From: RGIG9608 sp045602425 | Lineage (GTDB): Bacteria; Bacteroidota; Bacteroidia; Bacteroidales; Paludibacteraceae | Length of the DNA: 64,000 nt | Reading direction: 5' to 3' | Assembly: GCA_045602425.1 (NCBI GenBank) | Contig: JAZSBO010000022.1 | Location: 1 to 64,000 of the forward strand | Shown here: positions 35,520-44,735 of the stretch, piece after piece | Position numbering within the stretch: position 1 is the first letter of the stretch | Layout: every line of letters starts with the position of its first letter | The notes under the pieces: generated by a model | The model's input: the letters and a program-made list of their open reading frames with translations, nothing else | Database searches by the model: none | Told to the model about the DNA's origin: nothing | Made by a program: the position numbers and the translations under genes

Positions 35520-35954
35520 TTATTTCTTCCCTGTATGCCCGAATCCTCCATCTCCACGTTCTGTTATTGTTAAAACATCGGTTGGGATCCACTCTGCTTG
35601 TTCGTGTTTGGCAATTACCATTTGGCAAATACGTTCTCCATTTTCAATAACGAAATCTTCTGCCGAAAGATTGATTAGTATTACCTGAATTTCTCCTCTA
35701 TAGTCGGCGTCTATTGTCCCCGGGGAATTAAGAACTGTAATTCCTTTTTTTATAGCAAGTCCACTGCGAGGACGAATTTGTGCTTCATATCCTTCAGGTA
35801 ATTCAATAAAAAGCCCTGTAGGTATAAGTTTTCGTTCAAGAGGTTTTAATGTAATAGGAGCCTCGATATTTGCTCTTAAATCTACTCCTGCTGAATATTG
35901 TGTGGCATATTCGGGGAGTGCGTGTTTCGATTTATTGATAATATTTATTTTCAT
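35520..35954 (-). CDS. dut: dUTP diphosphatase
   Basis: A trimeric dUTPase of 144 residues that hydrolyses dUTP to dUMP and pyrophosphate, keeping uracil out of DNA and feeding dTMP synthesis. All five motifs are present: AGVDLRA, PRSGLA, GTIDADYRGEI, GERICQMVIAK and ERGDGGFGHTG. It is the first gene of a long minus-strand unit with its own -7 box. Confidence 0.96.
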   Translation of the reverse strand: MKINIINKSKHALPEYATQYSAGVDLRANIEAPITLKPLERKLIPTGLFIELPEGYEAQIRPRSGLAIKKGITVLNSPGTIDADYRGEIQVILINLSAEDFVIENGERICQMVIAKHEQAEWIPTDVLTITERGDGGFGHTGKK

Positions 35955-35973
35955 ATAGATTATTATTTATCTG

Positions 35974-35981
35974 CAAATATA
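35974..35981 (-). promoter_or_regulatory. -7 box of the dut operon (minus strand)
   Basis: CAAATATA on the plus strand reads TATATTTG on the minus strand, 19 bases before the dut ATG. It may serve the whole run from dut down to the glycan cassette, since no further promoter or terminator was found on that strand. Confidence 0.65.
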
Positions 35982-36020
35982 ACTTTTTTCGACTATAAAG
36001 TTCGTTTGTTATAAGAAGAA

Positions 36021-36047
36021 AAAAACATCTCAAAGAGAGATGTTTTT
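36021..36047 (-). terminator. Terminator at the end of topA (minus strand)
   Basis: An 11-base inverted repeat (36021-36031 with 36037-36047) has a 5-base loop, and the arm ends in T on both strands. It overlaps the last codon of topA and separates the rimP-topA unit from dut. Confidence 0.8.
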
Positions 36048-38358
36048 ATTTTTTTCTTGAAGAAACTTTCGTTTTTTCTTTTTCGATAATTTCTTTACAC
36101 ATTTCAAGGGTTAAATCTTTAGGCTCTACATTTTTTGGAATCTTAAAATTCTTCTTTTTATAAGAAATATATGGACCATAACGTCCATTTAAAATGAGAA
36201 TGCCTTCGTTTTCAAATTTCTTTATCTCACGATTTTTATCTGAAGAACGTTTCTCCAATATCAGTTCTGTGGCACGTTTTAAGGTTATTTCTAAAGGATT
36301 CTCATCTTTCGGAATAGAAACGAAAGTGTTACCGTATTTGATGTATGGGCCAAATCTCCCAACAGCAACGGACACATTCTCGTTTTCAAAAATCCCTATA
36401 TTCATTGGTAGTTTAAATAGGTTGAGAGCTTCTTCTAATGTGATAGTTTCGATGCTTTGTCCGTTTTGTAAAGCGGCAAAAGTTGGCTTCTCTTGATCCG
36501 AAGCTGAACCAATTTGTGCGACTGCTCCATAACGCCCAATTTTTACATATACAGGTTTTCCAGACTTTGGGTCAATTCCAAGTTCACGTTCACCTACTTT
36601 TTTGTCTGTTTTTTGTGCTGCTTTTTCAACATCTTCGATAAAATCTTTATAAAAAGTATCAATACTTTTTGTCCAAATTATTTTTCCTGCAGCAATTTCG
36701 TCAAACTCTTTTTCAACATTTGCTGTGAAATGATAATCCATTATTTTTGAGAAGTTTATCATAAGAAAATCATTGACTACGCAGCCTATATCTGTTGGTA
36801 TAAGTTTCTTCTTCTCAATACTATTCTTTGTACTTTTTATTTCTTCTTTAATATCATTTTTTGATAAGGACAAAAGAGTATAATTTTTTTCTTCGTTTAC
36901 AATATCTTTTCGTTCAACGTAAGCACGTTTTTGTATAGTTGAAATTGTTGGGGCATAAGTGGAAGGACGTCCAATACCTAATTCTTCCATCTTTTGGACT
37001 AAAGAAGCTTCTGTATATCGTGGCGGTTTTTGAGAGAAACGTTCTTGTGCAGAAATAAGATTCCGAACAAGTTTGTCACCAGACTTTAATGGAGGTAAAA
37101 TTATTGTTTCGGTGTTTTCGTTCTCTTCGTCGTTAGATTCCATATAAACATGTAGAAAACCATCGAAAATAAGAACCTCTCCTGTGGCAATAAAGTGTTT
37201 GTCTGAGTTTGATAGTGATATTGTTGCTGTTGTTTTCTCAAATTTTGCATCGCTCATTTGAGAAGCTATTGTTCGTTTCCAAATCAATTCATATAAACGT
37301 TTTTCTTGTGCCGAACCATCAATAGTTTGATTTTCGATATAGGTAGGTCTGATTGCTTCGTGAGCTTCTTGTGCTCCTAACGATTTTGATTTATATTTTC
37401 TGATTTGCAAATACTCTTCTCCTAAATTTTCTACAATTTGTTTTTTTGCTGTATTATAGGCTAAATTTGAAAGGTTTACAGAATCGGTACGCATATATGT
37501 AATTTTACCTGCTTCGTATAATTGCTGTGCTATGCGCATTGTTTGCGAAACAGAATACCCCAATTTTCTTGAAGCTTCTTGTTGAAGTGTTGATGTAGTA
37601 AAAGGAGGTGCAGGTGATTTTTTAGTAGGTTTGGTTACGATATTATCTACTTTGAAATCAGCCGTTTTGCATAATTCAAGAAAGTCAAAAGCTTCTTTTT
37701 TTGTTTTAAACCTGTTTTGTAATTCGGCTTTTATTTTAACATTGTTGGTTTTGTCTTCTGCTTTTTCAAAAATTGCAGAAACTTTAAATGAGGTTTCAGC
37801 TTTAAAATTTTGAATTTCACGTTCACGTTCTACAATTAATCTTACAGCTACGGATTGAACACGCCCTGCTGATAATGATGGTTTGATTTTTTTCCAGAGA
37901 ATAGGTGAAGCTTTGAAACCAACAATTCTGTCAAGAACTCTACGTGCTTGTTGTGCATCAACTAAATGTAGATTTATATCACGAGGATTTTCAATAGCGT
38001 TTAAAATAGCATCTTTTGTAATCTCATGAAAGACAATACGTTTGGTTTTCTCCTTAGGTAATTGTAACTCTTCAGAAAGATGCCAAGCAATAGCCTCTCC
38101 TTCACGGTCTTCATCGGAAGCTAACCAAACAGTTGTTGCCTCTTTTGCTTCTTTTTTTAGCTCTGTTACAAGTTTTTTCTTATCACTTGGTACGGTATAA
38201 ATTGGAGAATAATTGTCCTCAACGTTTATAGAAAAATCCTTTTCTTTTAAATCGCGTATATGTCCAAAACTTGATTTTACAGAGAAATCTTTTCCTAAAA
38301 AATTTCCTATTGTTTTTGCTTTGGCAGGAGACTCAACTATAACTAAATTCTTATTCAT
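36046..38358 (-). CDS. topA: DNA topoisomerase I
   Basis: A type IA topoisomerase of 770 residues that relaxes negative supercoils. The TOPRIM domain has VIVESPAKAKTIG and SDEDREGEAIAWH; SAGRVQSVAVR follows, and the catalytic Tyr is Tyr288 in ITYMRTDS. The C-terminal part has three copies of the topoisomerase repeat (KIGRYGAVAQIG, VGRFGPYIKYG, NGRYGPYISYK) instead of four-cysteine zinc fingers, as expected in this phylum. It follows cvpA by 14 bases. Confidence 0.96.
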   Translation of the reverse strand: MNKNLVIVESPAKAKTIGNFLGKDFSVKSSFGHIRDLKEKDFSINVEDNYSPIYTVPSDKKKLVTELKKEAKEATTVWLASDEDREGEAIAWHLSEELQLPKEKTKRIVFHEITKDAILNAIENPRDINLHLVDAQQARRVLDRIVGFKASPILWKKIKPSLSAGRVQSVAVRLIVEREREIQNFKAETSFKVSAIFEKAEDKTNNVKIKAELQNRFKTKKEAFDFLELCKTADFKVDNIVTKPTKKSPAPPFTTSTLQQEASRKLGYSVSQTMRIAQQLYEAGKITYMRTDSVNLSNLAYNTAKKQIVENLGEEYLQIRKYKSKSLGAQEAHEAIRPTYIENQTIDGSAQEKRLYELIWKRTIASQMSDAKFEKTTATISLSNSDKHFIATGEVLIFDGFLHVYMESNDEENENTETIILPPLKSGDKLVRNLISAQERFSQKPPRYTEASLVQKMEELGIGRPSTYAPTISTIQKRAYVERKDIVNEEKNYTLLSLSKNDIKEEIKSTKNSIEKKKLIPTDIGCVVNDFLMINFSKIMDYHFTANVEKEFDEIAAGKIIWTKSIDTFYKDFIEDVEKAAQKTDKKVGERELGIDPKSGKPVYVKIGRYGAVAQIGSASDQEKPTFAALQNGQSIETITLEEALNLFKLPMNIGIFENENVSVAVGRFGPYIKYGNTFVSIPKDENPLEITLKRATELILEKRSSDKNREIKKFENEGILILNGRYGPYISYKKKNFKIPKNVEPKDLTLEMCKEIIEKEKTKVSSRKK

Positions 38359-38372
38359 TATTTTCTCACTTT

Positions 38373-38888
38373 TTATTTTGATAAATTACGAGAGAATTCC
38401 TTGAATTTATCAAAATCTAAAAAAGGTAAAACGTTACTAATTGTATTTTCGATAGGTTTGTATAAAATAGATTCATTAACAACTTTTTTTTCAACTAAAG
38501 GTGCAAAATTGTTAATCATACTGAAAATATTGAGTATCAAGCTTAAAATTAAAAGCCATTTGAATGTTCCAAATAATGCTCCAATTATTTTATTTACCCA
38601 TCCAATTTTGACGAGGTCAAGGATTTTGCTTAATAAATATGCTAAAAGATGAATGCTTAATGTACCGATAATGAAAGTAATTACATAAGCAATAATTAAT
38701 GATACTTGTGGAGAAACATCAACCCATTCTGCAATAACACTTGATAAAGATCCTGACCAAAAACGTGCTAAATAGATACCAAAGATAATCGCGATGAACG
38801 AACCTATCTCTTTTACAAAACCATGTCGTATGCCTTGTATACATCCGTATGCAAGTGGAATAATAAATATAATATCAAGTATATTCAT
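38373..38888 (-). CDS. CvpA-family inner-membrane protein
   Basis: A protein of 171 residues with four hydrophobic segments and the CvpA pattern (LDIIFIIPLAYGCIQGIRHG, then WVNKIIGALFGTFKWLL). CvpA proteins are linked to colicin V export and bile or envelope stress tolerance, but their molecular role is unsettled. It sits between infB (33-base gap) and topA. Confidence 0.85.
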   Translation of the reverse strand: MNILDIIFIIPLAYGCIQGIRHGFVKEIGSFIAIIFGIYLARFWSGSLSSVIAEWVDVSPQVSLIIAYVITFIIGTLSIHLLAYLLSKILDLVKIGWVNKIIGALFGTFKWLLILSLILNIFSMINNFAPLVEKKVVNESILYKPIENTISNVLPFLDFDKFKEFSRNLSK

Positions 38889-38921
38889 AGCATAAAAAAG
38901 AAAAAGAGTTACTCTCTTCCT

Positions 38922-41714
38922 TTATAATGTTTTTTTGATTTCTATTTCCTCGAAAGCTTCTACTATGTCACCTTCTTTTATATCGTTGTAATTAGCAATA
39001 TTCAAACCACATTCGAAGCCAGAAGAAACTTCTTTTACATCATCTTTTTCTCGTTTGAGAGATGCTAATTCACCAGTGTAAATTACAATTCCATCTCGGA
39101 TAAGACGTACTTTATTCGAACGTTTGATTTTTCCGTCTTTTACCATACAACCAGCAATTGTTCCCACTTTTGAAATTTTGAACGTAGCTCTAATTTCAAG
39201 TGTTGCAGTAATTTCTTCTTTGATGTCTGGAGAAAGCATACCTTCCATTGCGGCTTTGAGTTCTTCTATCGCATCGTAAATGATAGAATACAAACGGATA
39301 TCAACTTCCTCGCGTTCTGCAACTTTTCTTGCATCAACTGATGGGCGAACTTGGAATCCAATGATAATAGCATTTGAAGCTGCGGCAAGCATTACGTCTG
39401 ATTCTGAAATTTGTCCTACAGCTTTGTGGATAACGTTTACTTGAATTTCTTCAGTCGATAGTTTTATCAATGAGTCAGATAGGGCTTCTATTGAACCATC
39501 AACGTCACCTTTTACAATGATGTTTAATTCGTGGAAATCGCCTAATGCTCTGCGTCGACCAATTTCTTCTAAGGTTAAATGAGTAGAAGTTCTCAAACTT
39601 TGTTCACGTTGAAGTTGTTCGCGTTTGTTAGCTATATCGCGAGCTTCGTGTTCGTCTTTGAATACATTGAAATTATCACCTGCTTGCGGAGCTCCATTCA
39701 ATCCTAAAATAATAGCTGGCTCAGAAGGTTTAGCCTCTTTGATACGTTGATTACGCTCATTGAACATGGCTTTTATACGACCGTATGAAGTACCTGCGAG
39801 AACAACGTCTCCCATTTTTAATGTCCCATTTGCAACAAGTACAGTTGCCACGTAGCCTCTTCCTTTATCAAGTGAAGATTCAATGATAGAGCCCACAGCT
39901 TTGCGGTTTGGATTTGCTTTTAACTCTAATAAATCAGCCTCAAGAAGTACTTTCTCTAAAAGTTCTTTTACATTTAAACCTTGTTTTGCTGAAATTTCTT
40001 GAGATTGATATTTCCCGCCCCAATCTTCAACCAAATAATTAAGGTTAGCGAGCGATTCTTTTACCTTTTCAGGATTTGCTCCAGGTTTGTCTATTTTGTT
40101 GATTGCAAACACAATAGGAACACCAGCCGCTGATGCGTGATTGATAGCTTCTATTGTTTGAGGCATAACATTGTCATCTGCAGCTACAATAATAATAGCT
40201 ATATCAGTTACTTTCGCTCCACGAGCACGCATAGCTGTAAAAGCCTCGTGTCCTGGAGTGTCGAGGAATGTTATTTGTCGCCCATTTTCTAATGTTACGT
40301 TGTAAGCTCCAATATGTTGAGTGATACCTCCTGCTTCACCAGCAATAACATTCGTTTTACGGATATAGTCTAACAATGATGTTTTACCGTGATCGACATG
40401 ACCCATTACAGTTACAATTGGTGGGCGAGGAAGAAGGTCTTCTTCTGAGTCAGTTTCTTCTTCAATAGCATTTACCACTTCGGCACTAACAAATTCAGTT
40501 TTAAAACCAAATTCTTCTGCTACGATGTTGATTGTTTCTGCATCAAGTCGCTGATTTATAGAAACAAACAATCCTAAACTCATACAAGTTGAAATAATTT
40601 GTGTTACAGGAATGCCCATCATCGTAGCTAATTCATTAGCTGTAACAAACTCGGTTAGTTTTAGATTTTTTTCTTCGAGTTTCTCTAAATCAGCAAGTTC
40701 TTGTTGTCGTAGAGAGTTCGCTTTACGTTTATCACGACGATATTCTGCACCTTTAATTTTTTTCGAATTATTAGTAAGTCTTGCTAATGTTTCTTTTACT
40801 TGTCTTTGAACATCGTCTTCATCAATAACTGGTTTTACGGGATGTTTTTTTGAGAATGAATTTCCTTTTGGACGATTGTCTCGCTCGTTCGTATTGTTGA
40901 ATACAACACGTTCATATTTTTTCCCTTCTATTCTTGTGCGTTTACCTTTTTTTGAAACGTTTTCTTCGTTAGAAATAGTAGCCTTTGCTTTTTTCTCTTC
41001 CTGACGTTGTTTGTCTTTTTCCGCACGTTCTGCTTTACGCTCCTCTTTTGTCTTTTTAGGAGGACGAGTGCTTGTGTTTATTGTAGATAAATCTATTTTC
41101 CCAACAACATTAATGTTTTGTTTAATAGTAGGTTTGCGTACTATAAATAATTTTTCTTCTTCTTGATTTTCTACGATTATTTCTGATTCATTGTTTGCAT
41201 CTTCTTCAGGTTCAGAAATAACTTCTTCTGTTTGCGTTTCCACAACAACCTCAAGGTCAGAAGTGTTGTCTTTTTCGTTAGGAGTAGAGGATTCTTCGAT
41301 AATAGGAATGTCTTCTACAATTGTTTGTTTATCAGATTCTTTTGTAGATGTATCTTCTTTTGGCTCACTATCTTTTTTTCTTTTCTTTGGAGAAAACTGA
41401 TCCAAGTCTATTTTTCCTAATGGCTTTAAAACAGGCTTTTCTTCTATTTTAATAAAATCATCTTCTTTTGGCTCGATTTCTTCGATTGAAACAGATGTTG
41501 TTTTTTTCTCCTCTTGACGTAATTGGCTAAGACGTTCGGATTCTAACTTTAAACTAAGATCTTTATTAAACTCACTGATTAAAAGTTGTTCTTGTTCATC
41601 AGAGATTTTAAAATTTGGATTTGCTTCGACAATATGTCCTTTCATTTGTAGAAATTCTACAGCTGTAGAAATACCTACATTTAATGTTTTAATTACTTTT
41701 CCTAATCTTGCCAT
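38922..41714 (-). CDS. infB: Translation initiation factor IF-2
   Basis: A GTPase of 930 residues that places initiator tRNA on the ribosome. A short IF2 N-terminal domain, a long Glu/Lys-rich linker (about 70-330), a second IF2_N module (LTEFVTANELATMMGIPV), then the G domain with GHVDHGKTSLLDYI, DTPGHEAF and NKID, followed by domains II-IV. Length is normal for Bacteroidota, whose linkers are long. It follows nusA by 27 bases. Confidence 0.97.
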   Translation of the reverse strand: MARLGKVIKTLNVGISTAVEFLQMKGHIVEANPNFKISDEQEQLLISEFNKDLSLKLESERLSQLRQEEKKTTSVSIEEIEPKEDDFIKIEEKPVLKPLGKIDLDQFSPKKRKKDSEPKEDTSTKESDKQTIVEDIPIIEESSTPNEKDNTSDLEVVVETQTEEVISEPEEDANNESEIIVENQEEEKLFIVRKPTIKQNINVVGKIDLSTINTSTRPPKKTKEERKAERAEKDKQRQEEKKAKATISNEENVSKKGKRTRIEGKKYERVVFNNTNERDNRPKGNSFSKKHPVKPVIDEDDVQRQVKETLARLTNNSKKIKGAEYRRDKRKANSLRQQELADLEKLEEKNLKLTEFVTANELATMMGIPVTQIISTCMSLGLFVSINQRLDAETINIVAEEFGFKTEFVSAEVVNAIEEETDSEEDLLPRPPIVTVMGHVDHGKTSLLDYIRKTNVIAGEAGGITQHIGAYNVTLENGRQITFLDTPGHEAFTAMRARGAKVTDIAIIIVAADDNVMPQTIEAINHASAAGVPIVFAINKIDKPGANPEKVKESLANLNYLVEDWGGKYQSQEISAKQGLNVKELLEKVLLEADLLELKANPNRKAVGSIIESSLDKGRGYVATVLVANGTLKMGDVVLAGTSYGRIKAMFNERNQRIKEAKPSEPAIILGLNGAPQAGDNFNVFKDEHEARDIANKREQLQREQSLRTSTHLTLEEIGRRRALGDFHELNIIVKGDVDGSIEALSDSLIKLSTEEIQVNVIHKAVGQISESDVMLAAASNAIIIGFQVRPSVDARKVAEREEVDIRLYSIIYDAIEELKAAMEGMLSPDIKEEITATLEIRATFKISKVGTIAGCMVKDGKIKRSNKVRLIRDGIVIYTGELASLKREKDDVKEVSSGFECGLNIANYNDIKEGDIVEAFEEIEIKKTL

Positions 41715-41741
41715 AACGTTTCTGATAATTTTTGATGTTTA

Positions 41742-42992
41742 TTACTCCTCGAACTCAGCACGAATAACTTCTAATACATGGTCAATCGTTTCTTCTTCCA
41801 AATCGGTGCGTTCTATGAGGTCTTCTCTTGAGATTCCGAGAACGCTTTTTGCTGTATCACAGCCGATTGATTTTAAGGTTTCTATTACCCAATTGTCAAT
41901 TTCGTCATTAAATTCTTCTAATAGAATATCTTCCTCGTCTATGACAATTCCGTCGCGGAATACATCTACAGTGTAACCAGTTAATTTTGTAGCTAATTTT
42001 ATATTTAATCCATTTTTCCCAATTGCACTTGCAATTTCGTCTGGTTGTAAAAATACATTTGCTTTTTTGTTTTCATGATCAAGTTGTATCGACGAAATTT
42101 TTGCAGGACTTAATGCTCTTGAAATAAACAAACTAATATTGTTCGTGAATGGAATTACGTCAATACTTTCGTTGCGTAATTCGCGTACGATTCCGTGAAT
42201 TCGTGAACCTTTAATGCCTACGCATGCTCCTACAGGGTCAATACGATCGTCGTACGATTCTACTGCGACTTTAGCACGTTCGCCGGGGATACGAGCAATA
42301 CGTTTAATTGTAATTAACCCATCGTTGATTTCAGGAACTTCAAGTTCAAGAAGACGTTCAAGAAATACATTTGAAGTTCTCGAAAGCATAATTTTAGGGT
42401 TATTGTTTTTATTTTCAACCTTTGCTACAACTGCACGAACAGTTTCTCCTTTACGGAAAAAGTCGGTAGGGATTTGTTCTGTTTTGGGTAAAAGCATCTC
42501 GTTCCCTTGATCATCAAGTAAAAGAATTTCTTTTTTCCAAACTTGGTAAACTTCTCCGCTTACAATCTGACCTACAAGTTCGCTATAACGTGTGTAAAGT
42601 GAATCTTTTTGGAGGTCAAGGATTTTAGAGACTAACGTTTGACGTAGTGTTAATACAGCACGCCTTCCAAACGATAAGAAATCAACAGCATCGTCAACTT
42701 CCTCTCCGACTTCGTAATCTTCATCAATTTTTTTTGCTTCAGACAAGCTGATTTGTTTGTTTGGCTTTTTTACTTTGCCGTCTTCTACAACTACGCGAGT
42801 ACGCCAAATTTCGCAGTCACCTTTGTCAGGGTTGATAATGACACTAAAATTTTCATCTGTGCCAAACATTTTTGACAATACATTCCGAAATGATTCCTCC
42901 AATACGCTGATCATCGTTGAGCGATCAATATTCTTAAGCTCTTTAAATTCAGCGAACGTTTCAATCATATTTATGCTTTCTTTTTTAGCCAT
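41742..42992 (-). CDS. nusA: Transcription termination/antitermination factor NusA
   Basis: An RNA polymerase-binding protein of 416 residues: N-terminal domain, S1 domain (about 130-200), then KH1/KH2 (CVGIKGSRIHGIVRELRNES and EIASAIGKNGLNIKLA) and a short helix-hairpin-helix-like tail. It controls pausing, termination and antitermination. The start is 1 base after the rimP stop. A hairpin with a T-rich tail in the operon leader could allow self-control. Confidence 0.96.
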   Translation of the reverse strand: MAKKESINMIETFAEFKELKNIDRSTMISVLEESFRNVLSKMFGTDENFSVIINPDKGDCEIWRTRVVVEDGKVKKPNKQISLSEAKKIDEDYEVGEEVDDAVDFLSFGRRAVLTLRQTLVSKILDLQKDSLYTRYSELVGQIVSGEVYQVWKKEILLLDDQGNEMLLPKTEQIPTDFFRKGETVRAVVAKVENKNNNPKIMLSRTSNVFLERLLELEVPEINDGLITIKRIARIPGERAKVAVESYDDRIDPVGACVGIKGSRIHGIVRELRNESIDVIPFTNNISLFISRALSPAKISSIQLDHENKKANVFLQPDEIASAIGKNGLNIKLATKLTGYTVDVFRDGIVIDEEDILLEEFNDEIDNWVIETLKSIGCDTAKSVLGISREDLIERTDLEEETIDHVLEVIRAEFEE

Positions 42993-42993
42993 G

Positions 42994-43461
42994 TTATTTA
43001 AATCTGATTAAATGTTTAATATATTTTATGTTTTCTTTTTTTAATGTTACTTCGTGTTGGACTTTTGCTTTGCGTTTACAACCTTCTTGCTTTTCTAATT
43101 TTTCAAATTGAATGCAAAAATTTTCTTCTGTAGAAGAAACTAATGTTCCTATATATTTTACACCTTTTTTTGTTAAAACTTCGACCTCTTTTCCGATGTT
43201 TTTTTGATATTGCTGTTCAACTTTAAATGGTGAAGATAACCCTGCTGAACCAACTTCTAAATCAAAATCTTCAATGTCGCGATCAAAGTGCTTTTCTATT
43301 TCACGACTGAGTTCAATACAAAAATCAATATCAACAAAATCGAAAGAGTCTATTTCTACAACAATATTATTGTCTTTATTTATCAATACGTCAACTAAAA
43401 AATATGAAGTATCAGTAAGTTTTCTGCAAACAATTTCTTCAATGTCTTTTTTGTTTATCAT
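42994..43461 (-). CDS. rimP: Ribosome maturation factor RimP
   Basis: A cytoplasmic factor for 30S subunit assembly, 155 residues. The N-terminal domain has NIVVEIDSFDFVDIDFCIEL and VGSAGLSSPF (the family's conserved VSSPGLDRPL-like block), and a C-terminal SH3-like domain follows. It is first in rimP-nusA-infB, the standard bacterial order, and has its own promoter. Confidence 0.92.
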   Translation of the reverse strand: MINKKDIEEIVCRKLTDTSYFLVDVLINKDNNIVVEIDSFDFVDIDFCIELSREIEKHFDRDIEDFDLEVGSAGLSSPFKVEQQYQKNIGKEVEVLTKKGVKYIGTLVSSTEENFCIQFEKLEKQEGCKRKAKVQHEVTLKKENIKYIKHLIRFK

Positions 43462-43474
43462 TTGTTGTTTGTTT

Positions 43475-43502
43475 AAAACAAAAGGGACTTTTGTAAGTCC
43501 CC
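43475..43502 (-). promoter_or_regulatory. Terminator-like hairpin in the rimP-nusA-infB leader (minus strand)
   Basis: On the minus strand GGGACTT, a 4-base loop and AAGTCCC are followed at once by TTTTGTTTT. It lies between the -7 box and the rimP ATG, within a leader of about 55 bases. It has the shape of an attenuator or an RNA-stability element. Confidence 0.5.
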
Positions 43503-43524
43503 TTCACCTTATTCTTTTCGGGTG

Positions 43525-43532
43525 CAAAGATA
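43525..43532 (-). promoter_or_regulatory. -7 box of the rimP-nusA-infB operon (minus strand)
   Basis: CAAAGATA on the plus strand reads TATCTTTG on the minus strand, 63 bases before the rimP ATG. Confidence 0.65.
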
Positions 43533-43638
43533 GAATAAAAATAGAATAGATGAAAAATATTTATGCTTTTTTTATTATGAGCGAAAAATAAATGAAAAAA
43601 CTCTTTATAAAAAGATGGTAAAAACAAACTTATTTCAT

Positions 43639-43646
43639 TATTTTTG
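43639..43646 (+). promoter_or_regulatory. -7 box of the mre operon
   Basis: TATTTTTG lies 44 bases before the mreB ATG and diverges from the rimP promoter. Confidence 0.6.
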
Positions 43647-43690
43647 CATTTCTTCAAAAAGTAATTGTCGTTTTAAATAAAATATAAAAT

Positions 43691-44710
43691 ATGGGATTTT
43701 TTTCTTTAACTCAAGATGTGGCTATAGACCTTGGTACGGCTAATACCATTATCATAAACAACGATAAAATAGTTGTGGACGAACCTTCGTATGTTGCGAT
43801 GGATGCATATAATGAAAAATTGTTGGCTGTAGGGCATGTTGCTCGTCAGATGGAAGGTCGTGAAAATGCGAAAATACGTGTAATGCGTCCTTTGAGAAAT
43901 GGGGTGATTGCGGATTTCGCCGCTGCGGAAATGATGATAAGAGGAATGATTGAGAAAATCCCAACAAAGAATTATTTGTTTAAACCTTCGTTGAGAATGG
44001 TTATTTGTATTCCTTCGGGAAGTACAGAAGTTGAAATACGTGCGGTGAGAGACTCCTCGGCTCATGCTGGTGGTAGAGATGTTTATATGATTTATGAACC
44101 AATGGCTGCAGCTATAGGTATAGGTCTTGATGTAGAGGCTCCTGAAGGTACAATGATAGTTGATATTGGTGGAGGTACAACCGAAATTGCAGTTATGTCG
44201 TTAGGTGGAATTGTAGCTAATAAATCAATCAGTATTGCAGGTGATGATTTTACTGAGGATATTGTAGAGCATATGGGTCGTCAGCATAATATGAAAGTGG
44301 GAATTCCAACTGCGGAAAAAATAAAAATAATGGTGGGTTCTGCATTGACAGATTTGGATGATGCACCAGAAGATTTTCTTGTACATGGAGCTAATAGAAT
44401 GACAGCTTTGCCAATGTCGGTGCCTGTTTCGTATCAAGAAATTGCTCACTGCTTGGAAAAATCTATTTCAAAAATAGAAAATGCGGTACTTCAAGCTTTG
44501 GAGCAAACACCTCCTGAATTGTATGCAGATTTAGTTCAAAAAGGTGTTTATTTGACAGGTGGAGGTGCTTTGTTGCGTGGGTTAGCAAAACGTTTGACTG
44601 ATAAAATTCAAATAAAGTTTCATGTTGCAGAAGACCCGTTGCATGCAGTAGTTCGAGGAACAGCTATCGCTTTGAAGAATGTAGATAAGTTTCAGTTCTT
44701 GTTACGATAA
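43691..44710 (+). CDS. mreB: Rod shape-determining actin homologue MreB
   Basis: A protein of 339 residues that forms membrane-bound filaments guiding lateral wall synthesis. Actin-fold motifs: phosphate-1 VAIDLGTANT, connect-1 IYEPMAAAIGIG, phosphate-2 IVDIGGGTTEIAV, and adenosine YLTGGGALLRGL. The N-terminal hydrophobic residues (MGFFSL) fit membrane binding. It is the first gene of the rod-shape operon. Confidence 0.97.
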   Translation: MGFFSLTQDVAIDLGTANTIIINNDKIVVDEPSYVAMDAYNEKLLAVGHVARQMEGRENAKIRVMRPLRNGVIADFAAAEMMIRGMIEKIPTKNYLFKPSLRMVICIPSGSTEVEIRAVRDSSAHAGGRDVYMIYEPMAAAIGIGLDVEAPEGTMIVDIGGGTTEIAVMSLGGIVANKSISIAGDDFTEDIVEHMGRQHNMKVGIPTAEKIKIMVGSALTDLDDAPEDFLVHGANRMTALPMSVPVSYQEIAHCLEKSISKIENAVLQALEQTPPELYADLVQKGVYLTGGGALLRGLAKRLTDKIQIKFHVAEDPLHAVVRGTAIALKNVDKFQFLLR

Positions 44711-44735
44711 AAAACAGAATATGTGTTCGTAAAGT

